From an uncultured Dyadobacter sp. (lineage in GTDB: Bacteria > Bacteroidota > Bacteroidia > Cytophagales > Spirosomataceae), in contig CAMLNK010000085.1 of NCBI GenBank assembly GCA_946481035.1, positions 1 to 9,414 on the forward strand: a DNA stretch of 9,414 nucleotides. Reading direction: 5' to 3'. Within the stretch, counting starts at the first letter, position 1; every line of letters begins with the position of its first letter. A program made the position numbers and the translations under genes. Under the pieces are notes generated by a model. That model was given only the letters and a program-made list of their open reading frames with translations. It made no database searches and was not told where the DNA came from. Positions 1 to 6,322 of this stretch are shown in pieces.

Positions 1-2
1 CG

Positions 3-854
3 CAGCTGGAAAAGAGCGCCTATTCCTTCGAAAGCCGTTCAGTAACGCGTGGTATTCCCAATTCCGTGATATTTACCTACGATGCCTCCGCATCACCGAC
101 TGATTCTGTGTTTATCCAGCAATCGTGGGACAATACCAAAAGGGTTCTGGTCGATAAAAACCTTCATAAGCACACCTCGGTGTACTACGAGCCCGGCAGC
201 TATCAGGCCAAGTTGCTGATCGGCGATCAGATCGTGCAGCAGCATAAGCTGGTAGTAGGTACAGACGGTTGGTCGGGACTGATTGACCAGCCCAAAATGC
301 CGGTTTACCTGAAAAGAGAAGCGTTTTTACGTACGGATGGCATAGGGGTCGGCACTGAGGTCATTGAGCAGAAAAACATTGCCATGCAGCCGGAACCGCC
401 CATGATCAAGTATTTCAATGTCGGGAATTTCGAGCCGGTGCAGCTTGCGGACTTTTCCTTTTCAACAGAAATCAAAAATGAATACAGCGAAGGTGCAGCG
501 GCCTGCCAGCTGACATATATTTCGCTTCTTACCGATGATTCGCCCATAGTCATACCATTGTCGGCGAAAGGATGTGTTTCGGACCTTAACCTGATGAGTG
601 TGGACGATTACGTGTCAGGGAAAAAGGCAGACTTGTCGGCACTAGGCGTTGATTTTTCGGAATGGGTGCGCGTTTCATGCGCGGCTTCGGGCGGGAAAAT
701 CCGGTATACGATAAATGGCCGGCAAGCATTTGAGTTTATTGTTCCCAGCCGGGCAATCAGGATTGTAGGTATTGCTTTTGGTTTTCGGGGGACGGGCTCT
801 GTGCGGAAAGTGCGGCTGCAATCAGGCGGCAGACCGGTTTTTGAGGCGTTATGA
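3..854 (+). CDS. PKD-like domain protein, C-terminal part (5' end outside window)
   Basis: The frame is open from the first bases of the window, so the gene begins upstream. The GTG at 66 is an internal codon, since the in-frame residues before it (ending SRSVTRGIPNS) read smoothly into the fold. About 283 residues are visible. Residues 8-90 look like a PKD-type beta sandwich: VIFTYDASASPTDSV, then a QQSWD motif, then YYEPGSYQAKLL, the usual PKD ending where a quantity is carried by a strand pair. Residues 120-283 are strand-rich with an FRGTG turn near the C-terminus and resemble a jelly-roll or LamG-like domain, but no catalytic motif is visible. I recall similar uncharacterised Bacteroidota proteins with an N-terminal membrane segment and this PKD-like part, but that segment would lie outside the window. 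Function unknown. It converges on the secreted-protein cluster and is separated from it by a hairpin. Confidence 0.72.
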   Translation, partial: QLEKSAYSFESRSVTRGIPNSVIFTYDASASPTDSVFIQQSWDNTKRVLVDKNLHKHTSVYYEPGSYQAKLLIGDQIVQQHKLVVGTDGWSGLIDQPKMPVYLKREAFLRTDGIGVGTEVIEQKNIAMQPEPPMIKYFNVGNFEPVQLADFSFSTEIKNEYSEGAAACQLTYISLLTDDSPIVIPLSAKGCVSDLNLMSVDDYVSGKKADLSALGVDFSEWVRVSCAASGGKIRYTINGRQAFEFIVPSRAIRIVGIAFGFRGTGSVRKVRLQSGGRPVFEAL

Positions 855-855
855 A

Positions 856-890
856 AAATCGTGGCCCCGACAATAGCCAGGGCCTGATTT
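856..890. terminator. Likely bidirectional intrinsic terminator between convergent genes
   Basis: Arms AAATC (856-860) and GGCCC (863-867) pair with GGGCC (880-884) and GATTT (886-890), with a 12-base loop and a small GT/T internal bulge. Read on the minus strand the stem is followed by GATTTTT, a reasonable U tract; on the plus strand the tail is GATTTAATT, which is weaker. It lies between the stop codon at 852-854 and the minus-strand stop at 889-891, where a shared terminator is expected. Confidence 0.55.
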
Positions 891-1980
891 AATTATGCAT
901 CAACTTGAATATTTTGACCGCTCCGTCGGTCTGCTCGAAATGGATGTAGTACATCCCAGTCGGGTATTGTTTCATGTTGATCGTAAGAGAGGGTGAAGTG
1001 ACCGGCCGGGAAAGCCTCACACTCCCTGCCTGGTTGATCACGCTGATATTATTCACTTTGCTGTTACGTACCACGATATGCAGCTGGTCATCGACCGGGT
1101 TGGGATAAACTTCTGCCCATGAAAACTCGGGGAAGTTCACCTGGCGGACACGGCTGTAAGTAAAGGTACCGTCGGCGTCGACCATTTTTAACCGATAGTA
1201 GTTTAGCCCCGGTTCGGGAATGCTGTCGGCAAAAGTGTAGTTGCGGACGATATTGCTTTCAAATGCCGCCTCCACGCTCCCGAGCACGCGCCAGCTGCGG
1301 GTATCGACACTTCGCTGTACATCGAAATGTCCGCTGTTGATCTCCCCGTTGGTGCCCCATTCGAGTAATGCGGCGTCCTCGGTTTTCTGCACATCGAAAT
1401 ATGCCAGTTTTACGGGCAGCGGATCGGTGACGATATCGACTTTGACCCGGGCAACGTTGGAGAGTTGTCCAGCCTGGTCGGTTATTGTATAGCCGATTGT
1501 TACCTGGCCCTGGAAATCACGATCAGGTGTATACGTGAGCTGCCCGTCGGCACTTGCGGCACTGCCTGATACAGGATCTTGCGTGACTACCAGCGAAGCC
1601 GGGTTGAGCACAGCGCATTCGGATAAATCGTTTTTCAGAACATCGATCACCAGCACCGTGTTTGTCTTTCCTGTTACAATGTCATCGACCGCCAAAGGTT
1701 TATGGTGTCTGACTACGATATAAACCGACTCCCCGGACTCGCAGCCATCGGCATTCACGGCTACTGCTTTATAGGTGCCTTCGTTATGCACGAGCAACTC
1801 GGAAGCCGAGCTGCCCGTGATTACCTGATTGTCCTGAAACCACTCATAGCGCGCAGCGCCGGTAGATTCCGCCTTAATCCGCAATGTGGCATCTTTACAC
1901 ATGAATACTTCCCTGACCTGGCTTTGCGCGGAGGCCCAGCCGGATACGAGAAGCATCCATATCAAAACATAGTAGCGCAT
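889..1980 (-). CDS. Secreted Ig/cadherin-like protein with T9SS C-terminal sorting domain
   Basis: Predicted cell-surface or released protein of 363 residues. An ATG at 1980 opens with MRYYVLIWMLLVSGWASA, a clean Sec signal peptide with cleavage after Ala18. A longer in-frame start at 2079 would overlap the preceding gene by 65 bp and bury the signal peptide, so it was rejected. Domains in order: an Ig-like module (about 24-90, with the pattern YEWFQDN and EGTYKAVAVN); a tandem-type Ig/cadherin-like module (93-183, KPLAVDD to VDI, including YTPDRDFQG); a fibronectin-III-like module (187-281, with LLEWGTNGEINSGHFDVQRS and NYYRLKMVDADG); and a type A T9SS sorting domain (about 286-363, AEVYPNPVDDQL to KIFKLMHN). 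The sorting domain would direct export through the type IX secretion system, with outer-membrane attachment or release. It is the last gene of a three-gene minus-strand cluster, 34 bp after its neighbour. No enzymatic motif was seen; adhesion or matrix binding is inferred. Confidence 0.88.
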   Translation of the reverse strand: MRYYVLIWMLLVSGWASAQSQVREVFMCKDATLRIKAESTGAARYEWFQDNQVITGSSASELLVHNEGTYKAVAVNADGCESGESVYIVVRHHKPLAVDDIVTGKTNTVLVIDVLKNDLSECAVLNPASLVVTQDPVSGSAASADGQLTYTPDRDFQGQVTIGYTITDQAGQLSNVARVKVDIVTDPLPVKLAYFDVQKTEDAALLEWGTNGEINSGHFDVQRSVDTRSWRVLGSVEAAFESNIVRNYTFADSIPEPGLNYYRLKMVDADGTFTYSRVRQVNFPEFSWAEVYPNPVDDQLHIVVRNSKVNNISVINQAGSVRLSRPVTSPSLTINMKQYPTGMYYIHFEQTDGAVKIFKLMHN

Positions 1981-2014
1981 GACTGCCCGGTTTCGCTCTT
2001 GTTGGTTGCCCAAA

Positions 2015-2692
2015 TCAGTTGAGAGTAATAGCGGGGACAGTCGGTACCGGCAGGTTATGCAGGATTTCTTTAGTTCCACCGATCACCGAACCGGCCAGTT
2101 TGGAAGCAGTTGGAATAAAATCGCCTGTGGAAGGAAGTATATAATTGACAAGGGCGCTGTATGTGGCCGCTTCCGTAACATTCAGGGTCGAGCCAGTTTG
2201 CCCGCTAATCACCGATGCGCCCTTGCTCCACACGAATGGTGAGACAGTTACACCATATGTATCGAGGCCGGTAGTGGCAGATACGGTTGCCGACAAGGTG
2301 GCCGCGACCGTCTTGTCCGTACAGAAATTCTCTTTATCGGCCGTTATGCTTACTGTTAATTTTGGAAGTACGATAACAGTGTGTTCTACAACATTGGACA
2401 AGCAACCATCGAGCACCTCAATGACGCCGAGCGTGATTTTGTGGATGCTCGGCGAGGTTACGGCGTCTGAGAAAGTGTGAGTGAGTACTCCGCCGCTGGC
2501 CTGATCGAGCGTTTCAATTACCTGGCCCGCACCGGGGTCGAGCGTCCAGAGATATTGGTAGAAAGGGGTGCCCGCATCGGGCGATAGCGAAAAGGACTGC
2601 CCGTTGACAACATAGTAAGTTCCGGCTTTGGAAACTTGTGAGAAGCAAGAGAAGAACACGACAGCACAGAGGGTGGTCAATAGTTTTTTCAT
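2015..2692 (-). CDS. Secreted Ig/PKD-like protein, no sorting domain
   Basis: Predicted exported protein of 225 residues, starting at an ATG with a good signal peptide (MKKLLTTLCAVVFFSCFS, likely cleavage after SKA at residue 23). The Cys16 context FFSC does not fit a lipobox well, so soluble export is more likely than lipidation. Residues 24-112 resemble a PKD-like sandwich (FYQYLWTLDPGAG, then HTFSDAVTSPSIHKITLGV, then DGCLSNVVEHTVIV). Residues 113-205 form a second Ig-like module with VWSKGASVISGQTGSTLNV and ATYSALVNY. The protein stops at PVPTVPAITLN, which looks like an interdomain linker rather than a natural end, and it has no T9SS sorting domain. The start lies 53 bp after the stop of the upstream gene; no strong ribosome binding site is visible. 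Function unknown; co-expression with both neighbours is likely from spacing. Confidence 0.82.
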   Translation of the reverse strand: MKKLLTTLCAVVFFSCFSQVSKAGTYYVVNGQSFSLSPDAGTPFYQYLWTLDPGAGQVIETLDQASGGVLTHTFSDAVTSPSIHKITLGVIEVLDGCLSNVVEHTVIVLPKLTVSITADKENFCTDKTVAATLSATVSATTGLDTYGVTVSPFVWSKGASVISGQTGSTLNVTEAATYSALVNYILPSTGDFIPTASKLAGSVIGGTKEILHNLPVPTVPAITLN

Positions 2693-2745
2693 GATTGAAA
2701 TAGTAAAAATGAACAGTTATAAAGGAGAGGTTAATTTCAAAATGA

Positions 2746-4158
2746 TCACGGGGTGAGTGCTATGCCGGGGGAAACCGGTGGGCTCGACACGGTGATGTCT
2801 ACTTTCTTACGTGGCGAGGCAATGCAGCCGGACCCCGACTTGGTTGTCTCCACATAGTAGGATGCGGTGCCGGGCGTGTTTAGTCCGGTGGCCGTCCAGT
2901 TTTGTGTGGTCGATACCGGGGAGGTGCCGTGCGCGGTGGTGTACCACGTGTATGAAAAGCTCCCGATCCCCGAGATACCTAACTGCTGTGCTAGGGCCGA
3001 CAATGCCACCGTACCTACGTTGCTGCACGCATTGGGGGCGGTAGCTGTGGGAATGTCCGGTGAACGCCGCACGTCATGAATATTAAGGCCGTTACTACCG
3101 AGCCCCACGCCGAGTGCGCCGATATTGAGATCAAGCTCAACGCGGTCGAAAATCACCGAATTGCCGCCCGCGTCCTTGGGGGCAAAATAGAATGCCACCT
3201 GGTTATTAGCCCCGCCCAAAAGCCCAAGCAGATCCGCATCAAGCAGCGCATTGATAAGTGTGGAAGTTCCGACCGGCGTGCTGCCGTTGTAGGCCTGCAA
3301 GGTAATACCCGAAGCCAGATTCACGGCCAGAAACGATCCGCTTTGCGATAGGATTACCCGCACCGCGTCGGCATTGTTGGATATGCCGTTGAAAAAGAAT
3401 ATCTGTTTGATATGCCCGCTCAGCAAGGTAACACCTGTCGAGACAAACGAGGATTTGGAATTAAGGTCATTGTCAACCGCATTTCCTGCATTCAGAACAT
3501 CGAAATTCCCCAGTGTAAGACCGGAATAGTCTTTACTGGAAACGTTGGGACTGCCGCAATCGGCCACATTAAAAGGATAGGGGTTGGATGTATTGGTTGC
3601 CCCCGGCCCGTAGAATGCGTAGTAGACTTGTAAAGTATTAGTACCCAATGCAACCGGCGAGGATAGGTTGGTTCGAACGTACTTGAATGTATTGGTCGGT
3701 GTAATGGCGAGAAAAACAGATCCGTCCGGGGTGTAATAAGTTTTGTAGTTAGTGGATTGGACACTTACTTGAGTGCCATTTTTGTCATGGGCCGTCAGCT
3801 CTACACTTCCGCCCAGCAAAGCACCGGTATTGTTATTAGTGCGTACATATACGGTTACGGGAGCTCCTACACTGCTGGTAACCTCTGCCGGAAATTCAAG
3901 CTGGATCCAGGCCGTGGAAGTACCTAATGTGCTCGTGGCGGTGAGCAGTGCGTAGTTATTGTTAGGTTTGATATTCCCGGCAGTGTTTCGGGCATTGTCG
4001 GGATTGGCCACCGAATAGCTGCCGGTGAGGCCTCCGCCGGCGGCACTACCTCCGTTGGTTTGCTTGTCGGGATACACTGCATTGGAAGGTTGAGCAAATA
4101 GCATAGATCTTCCGCAGCAGGCCAGAGCCAGCAGCAGTTTTAAGTAAAATTTTAGCAA
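2746..4158 (-). CDS. Large secreted Ser/Thr/Asn-rich protein with C-terminal Ig-like domain (TTG start)
   Basis: Predicted exported protein of 470 residues. The start is a TTG at 4158. The frame closes with TAA at 4180-4182 and no ATG lies between, and the TTG gives MLKFYLKLLLALACCGRSMLFA, a Sec signal peptide cleaved before Gln23. Residues 23-200 and 205-350 look like two related beta-sandwich modules of the type found in long Bacteroidota surface proteins. They share the pattern of a strand-rich opening, a segment such as LQVYYAFYGPGA, then CGSPNVSSKDYSGLTLGNFDVLN and a later DNDLNSKSSFVSTG region that resembles a sugar-binding discoidin-like fold. Residues 370-460 are an Ig-like domain (SYTWYTTAHG, then YYVETTKSGSGCIASPRK). 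It ends at SSPPVSPGIALTP, a linker-like tail, with no sorting domain. It is the first gene of the minus-strand cluster. Binding function is inferred, not shown. Confidence 0.82.
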   Translation of the reverse strand: MLKFYLKLLLALACCGRSMLFAQPSNAVYPDKQTNGGSAAGGGLTGSYSVANPDNARNTAGNIKPNNNYALLTATSTLGTSTAWIQLEFPAEVTSSVGAPVTVYVRTNNNTGALLGGSVELTAHDKNGTQVSVQSTNYKTYYTPDGSVFLAITPTNTFKYVRTNLSSPVALGTNTLQVYYAFYGPGATNTSNPYPFNVADCGSPNVSSKDYSGLTLGNFDVLNAGNAVDNDLNSKSSFVSTGVTLLSGHIKQIFFFNGISNNADAVRVILSQSGSFLAVNLASGITLQAYNGSTPVGTSTLINALLDADLLGLLGGANNQVAFYFAPKDAGGNSVIFDRVELDLNIGALGVGLGSNGLNIHDVRRSPDIPTATAPNACSNVGTVALSALAQQLGISGIGSFSYTWYTTAHGTSPVSTTQNWTATGLNTPGTASYYVETTKSGSGCIASPRKKVDITVSSPPVSPGIALTP

Positions 4159-4194
4159 AGGATGAAGAAGGTTTACCGTTTAAAATTATTACTA

Positions 4195-4225
4195 CAAAGT
4201 AGGAAGCGGAATTGTGACATGCAAA
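4195..4225 (-). promoter_or_regulatory. Possible Bacteroidota-type promoter for the secreted-protein cluster
   Basis: On the minus strand a TTTG (plus-strand CAAA at 4222-4225) is followed after 20 bases by TACTTTG (plus-strand CAAAGTA, 4195-4201). This resembles the known Bacteroidota layout of a TTTG -33 box and a TAnnTTTG -7 box, but the -7 element is one base short. It lies 36 bases before the TTG start at 4158. Confidence 0.3.
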
Positions 4226-4244
4226 TTATTTTTATAATTATTTG
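4222..4244. promoter_or_regulatory. Imperfect 23-bp palindrome, possible operator of a divergent promoter region
   Basis: CAAAT at 4222-4226 and ATTTG at 4240-4244 are inverted arms. Centred on 4233, 9 of 11 base pairs match. The site sits in the about 190-bp space (4159-4352) between the divergent secreted-protein cluster and the HipA-like kinase gene, which otherwise holds only AT-rich DNA and a TATAAT at 4245-4250. Each arm presents an outward-facing TTTG, so it could overlap the -33 boxes of both promoters. AT-rich sequence produces such palindromes by chance. Confidence 0.3.
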
Positions 4245-4352
4245 TATAATAAAAGGAGGGTTTGTCCGTAAAGCTTTGTTTGGCGATTAATTAGGTGAAA
4301 GAAAATACAAATTCATTAACTTCGGCGCTTTCAACAGATTTAGCTCCTTCTA

Positions 4353-5138
4353 GTGAACAACGATCTTTTCAGCCTGCGAACCGTGAATGTGCTGCGCTAC
4401 CTGACCCCACTCCGGGAAGGCGGTTCTCTGCCTGCCATTGCTGAGGCCGACGATGATTTCCTTTATGTATTGAAATTCAGGGGCGCCGGGCAGGGCACCA
4501 AAGCATTGATTTCCGAGCTGATAGGCGGGGAGCTTGCCCGTTTTCTGGGGCTTAAAGTGCCTGAGATCGTATTTGCTAACCTCGATGAAGGTTTCGGCAG
4601 GACCGAGCCCGATGAAGAGATACAGGATTTACTTAAAGCGAGCACTGGTCTGAATCTGGCCATACATTACCTGTCGGGCGCCATTACATTTGACCCGGTT
4701 GTAACAAAAGTCGAGCCCCGGCTTGCTTCTGAGATTGTGTGGCTCGATAGCTTTCTGACCAATGTCGACCGCACGGCCCGGAATACCAACATGCTAATGT
4801 GGCATAAGGAGCTGTGGCTGATCGACCACGGCGCAGCGCTGTACTTCCACCATTCATGGCAAAATTGGGAAGAGCAGGCGCAGAGGCCATTTGTACAGAT
4901 AAAGGACCACGTGCTGCTAAGAAGTGCCTCGATGCTGGAAGAGGTTAATACTGAATTCAGCGAAAGGTTAGCCGGCGGCATTATTCCGGCCGTCGTTTCC
5001 CGTATCCCCGACGATTGGCTGCTGAGGGATTCTCCATTTGAGTCTGCCGAAGAACACCGGCAGGCCTACGTTTCATATTTGCAGGCCCGCCTGTCAGCGT
5101 CGGAAATCTTTGTGAAAGGAGCTCGGGATGCCAGATAG
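4353..5138 (+). CDS. HipA-like Ser/Thr-type kinase domain protein (compact, no HipB-binding region)
   Basis: Predicted cytoplasmic kinase of 261 residues. It starts at GTG 4353, just after an in-frame stop at 4341-4343; a second GTG at 4383 is a possible alternative. Motifs of the HipA/PI3-4-kinase-like fold are in order: a Lys in YVLKFRG (K41) followed by a Gly-rich GAGQGTK segment, comparable to the ATP-binding Lys of HipA; E55 in the next helix; NVDRTARN with D139 and N144, matching the DxxxxN catalytic motif of HipA; and LIDHG with D158, matching the metal-binding Asp. The length is well below the roughly 440 residues of classical HipA, so the N-terminal HipB-contact part is missing. It fits the HipA-like domain family in Pfam (HipA_2, as I recall it), whose role is unclear. 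No HipB-type helix-turn-helix gene lies beside it. It overlaps the DUF3037 gene by 11 bp, so the two are made together. The target (tRNA synthetase or another protein) cannot be read from sequence. Confidence 0.87.
   Translation: MNNDLFSLRTVNVLRYLTPLREGGSLPAIAEADDDFLYVLKFRGAGQGTKALISELIGGELARFLGLKVPEIVFANLDEGFGRTEPDEEIQDLLKASTGLNLAIHYLSGAITFDPVVTKVEPRLASEIVWLDSFLTNVDRTARNTNMLMWHKELWLIDHGAALYFHHSWQNWEEQAQRPFVQIKDHVLLRSASMLEEVNTEFSERLAGGIIPAVVSRIPDDWLLRDSPFESAEEHRQAYVSYLQARLSASEIFVKGARDAR
5115..5121 (+). promoter_or_regulatory. Strong Shine-Dalgarno site inside the kinase gene
   Basis: AAAGGAG lies 6 bases before the ATG at 5128, inside the end of the upstream kinase gene. It decides the start of the DUF3037 gene and supports translational coupling, as the kinase stop (5136-5138) falls just after the new start. 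It is noticeably stronger than the signals before the other genes in the window. Confidence 0.75.
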
Positions 5139-5514
5139 ATTTTTATACGAGTATGCGGTTCTGCGCATCGTGCCGCGTGTGGAGCGTGAGGAGTTCATCA
5201 ATGTGGGCGTCGTGCTGTATTGCCCTTCGCGTAGCTTTCTTGCATGTATTTCTGAAATTGACCGGGATCGCCTGAGCGCCTTCTCGCGTGAGACCGATCT
5301 GAGCGAAATCGAAGACTACCTCAATGCATTCAGGCAAATTTGCGAAGGTAACCGGCAATGCGGAAGCCCTATCGCTGCTTTGCCCGCCGCATCGCGCTTC
5401 CGGTGGCTTACGGCCACGCGCAGCACCGTTTTGCAGACGTCAAAAGTCCATCCGGGCTTTTGTACAGATCCGGCAGAGACATTGAACCGGTTGTTCGCGC
5501 AGCAGGTAAAATAG
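5128..5514 (+). CDS. DUF3037 family protein paired with the HipA-like kinase
   Basis: Small cytoplasmic protein of 128 residues, matching the DUF3037 family. Features typical of that family are the opening YEYAVLRIVPRVEREEFINVGV (residues 8-29), the LYCPSRSFLACI strand, the charged IDRDRLSAF segment, a GSPIAAL stretch near 80, and RFRWLTATRSTVLQTSKVHPGFC (about 90-112). No signal peptide or membrane segment. The start ATG follows an AAAGGAG and overlaps the end of the kinase gene by 11 bp, so it is almost certainly the second gene of a two-gene unit. I recall HipA-like and DUF3037 genes occurring next to each other in other bacteria. The biochemical role is unknown; it might be a regulator or partner of the kinase, an inference from adjacency only. 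It converges with the LytTR regulator gene, 4 bases away, with no terminator between. Confidence 0.88.
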   Translation: MPDRFLYEYAVLRIVPRVEREEFINVGVVLYCPSRSFLACISEIDRDRLSAFSRETDLSEIEDYLNAFRQICEGNRQCGSPIAALPAASRFRWLTATRSTVLQTSKVHPGFCTDPAETLNRLFAQQVK

Positions 5515-5518
5515 CCTA

Positions 5519-6274
5519 TCATTTCAGTTTGAGAAATTGCTGGACCAGTTCCTTTTTACGGCGTGAAATCTCGATCCGCGAACCGTCCGATAGCAGCAGA
5601 AACTGGTTATTGTGCGTGACCTGTTTGATATACTTCGGGTTCACGAGGTGTGATTTGTGCGTACGTATGAAATTGAACTCCCCCAGCATCTCATCGAAAT
5701 GTTTCAGGGTTTTGCTCGCCAGAAAAGGCCTTTTTCCGATGAGGTGAATGGCTGTGTAGTTTTTGTCGGCTTCCAGTCGGAGAATTTCATCAAGTGTAAA
5801 AAAGAATACCCCCTCACTGGAAGGCACCGCCAGCCGGAATTCCCTGATATTCTTCTTCTCGATATTGTGGACGAGGTTATCGTACAGCTGCTGCGTTTCC
5901 TGTTTTGGCTTGCCCTTTACTTTTTCGACATGACGATCAATGGCCGATTGCAGCTCTTCCGGGTCAACCGGTTTGAGAAGGTAATCCAATGCGCTGAACC
6001 GGATTGCCTGAATCGCGTACTGATTGAAGGCGGTGGTAAATACAATACCGTAAGGCGGATTTTTGCGGGTAAGCAGGAACTCGAACCCATTCTGGTGCGG
6101 CATTTCGACGTCGAGAAAAACAATGTCAGGCTGGAAGCCATCCAACACTTTCAGGGCTTCTTCTACCGATTCTGCATGCCGGACGTCGACTTCCTGCGAA
6201 ACCGAATTGTTCAGGTAATGATTCAGAACATTGCGTGCTTTCTGTTCGTCATCAATGATTAGTGTTTTGAGCAT
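5519..6274 (-). CDS. LytTR-family DNA-binding response regulator
   Basis: Cytoplasmic transcription regulator of 251 residues, partner of the sensor kinase upstream. Receiver domain residues 1-120: acidic pocket D8/D9/E10, phospho-acceptor D55 in FLDVEMP, T80/T81 in VFTTAF, and K101 in LLKPV. A linker of about 25 residues (HVEKVKGKPKQETQQ and onward) leads to the LytTR domain, about 147-249. That domain shows the family signature from FRLAVPSSEGVFFF through LRLEADKNYTAIHL, then KTLKHFDEML, RTHKSHLVNPKYIKQV, and finally DGSRIEISRRKK. LytTR domains bind imperfect direct repeats upstream of target genes; no such repeat was identified here. The start ATG is 48 bp after the kinase stop, which suggests one transcript. 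If the kinase gene is truly broken, this regulator may be driven by another kinase or lack its input. Confidence 0.93.
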   Translation of the reverse strand: MLKTLIIDDEQKARNVLNHYLNNSVSQEVDVRHAESVEEALKVLDGFQPDIVFLDVEMPHQNGFEFLLTRKNPPYGIVFTTAFNQYAIQAIRFSALDYLLKPVDPEELQSAIDRHVEKVKGKPKQETQQLYDNLVHNIEKKNIREFRLAVPSSEGVFFFTLDEILRLEADKNYTAIHLIGKRPFLASKTLKHFDEMLGEFNFIRTHKSHLVNPKYIKQVTHNNQFLLLSDGSRIEISRRKKELVQQFLKLK

Positions 6275-6322
6275 AAGTTCGGGGATATTATTGTGTGAAA
6301 TGGGGGTATCTATGGTGTAAAA

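Noticed and set aside
2067..2079. Upstream start at 2079 for the sorting-domain protein
   Set aside because: It would add a 33-residue hydrophilic extension before the signal peptide and overlap the preceding gene by 65 bp.
1702..2480. Plus-strand frames of 80-110 codons opposite the secreted-protein genes
   Set aside because: Low-complexity antisense readings with no domain, no ribosome binding site and no signal peptide; the minus-strand genes are well supported.
2695..2740. TTGAAAT/ATTTCAA inverted repeat in the 53-bp gap between two secreted-protein genes
   Set aside because: Seven base pairs with a 32-base loop in AT-rich DNA and no U tract; too weak for a terminator or operator call.
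4245..4250. TATAAT as a sigma-70 type -10 box
   Set aside because: Bacteroidota primary promoters do not normally use this box, and a TTGACA-like partner at proper spacing is missing.
5358..5747. Plus-strand frame of 129 codons overlapping the DUF3037 end and the regulator start of the convergence
   Set aside because: It starts inside DUF3037 in another frame and runs into the antisense of the LytTR domain; no family resemblance.
5657..6262. Open plus-strand frame of 201 codons opposite the response regulator gene
   Set aside because: It is the antisense of a clear receiver-LytTR gene, has no recognisable domain, and the minus-strand frame explains the sequence.
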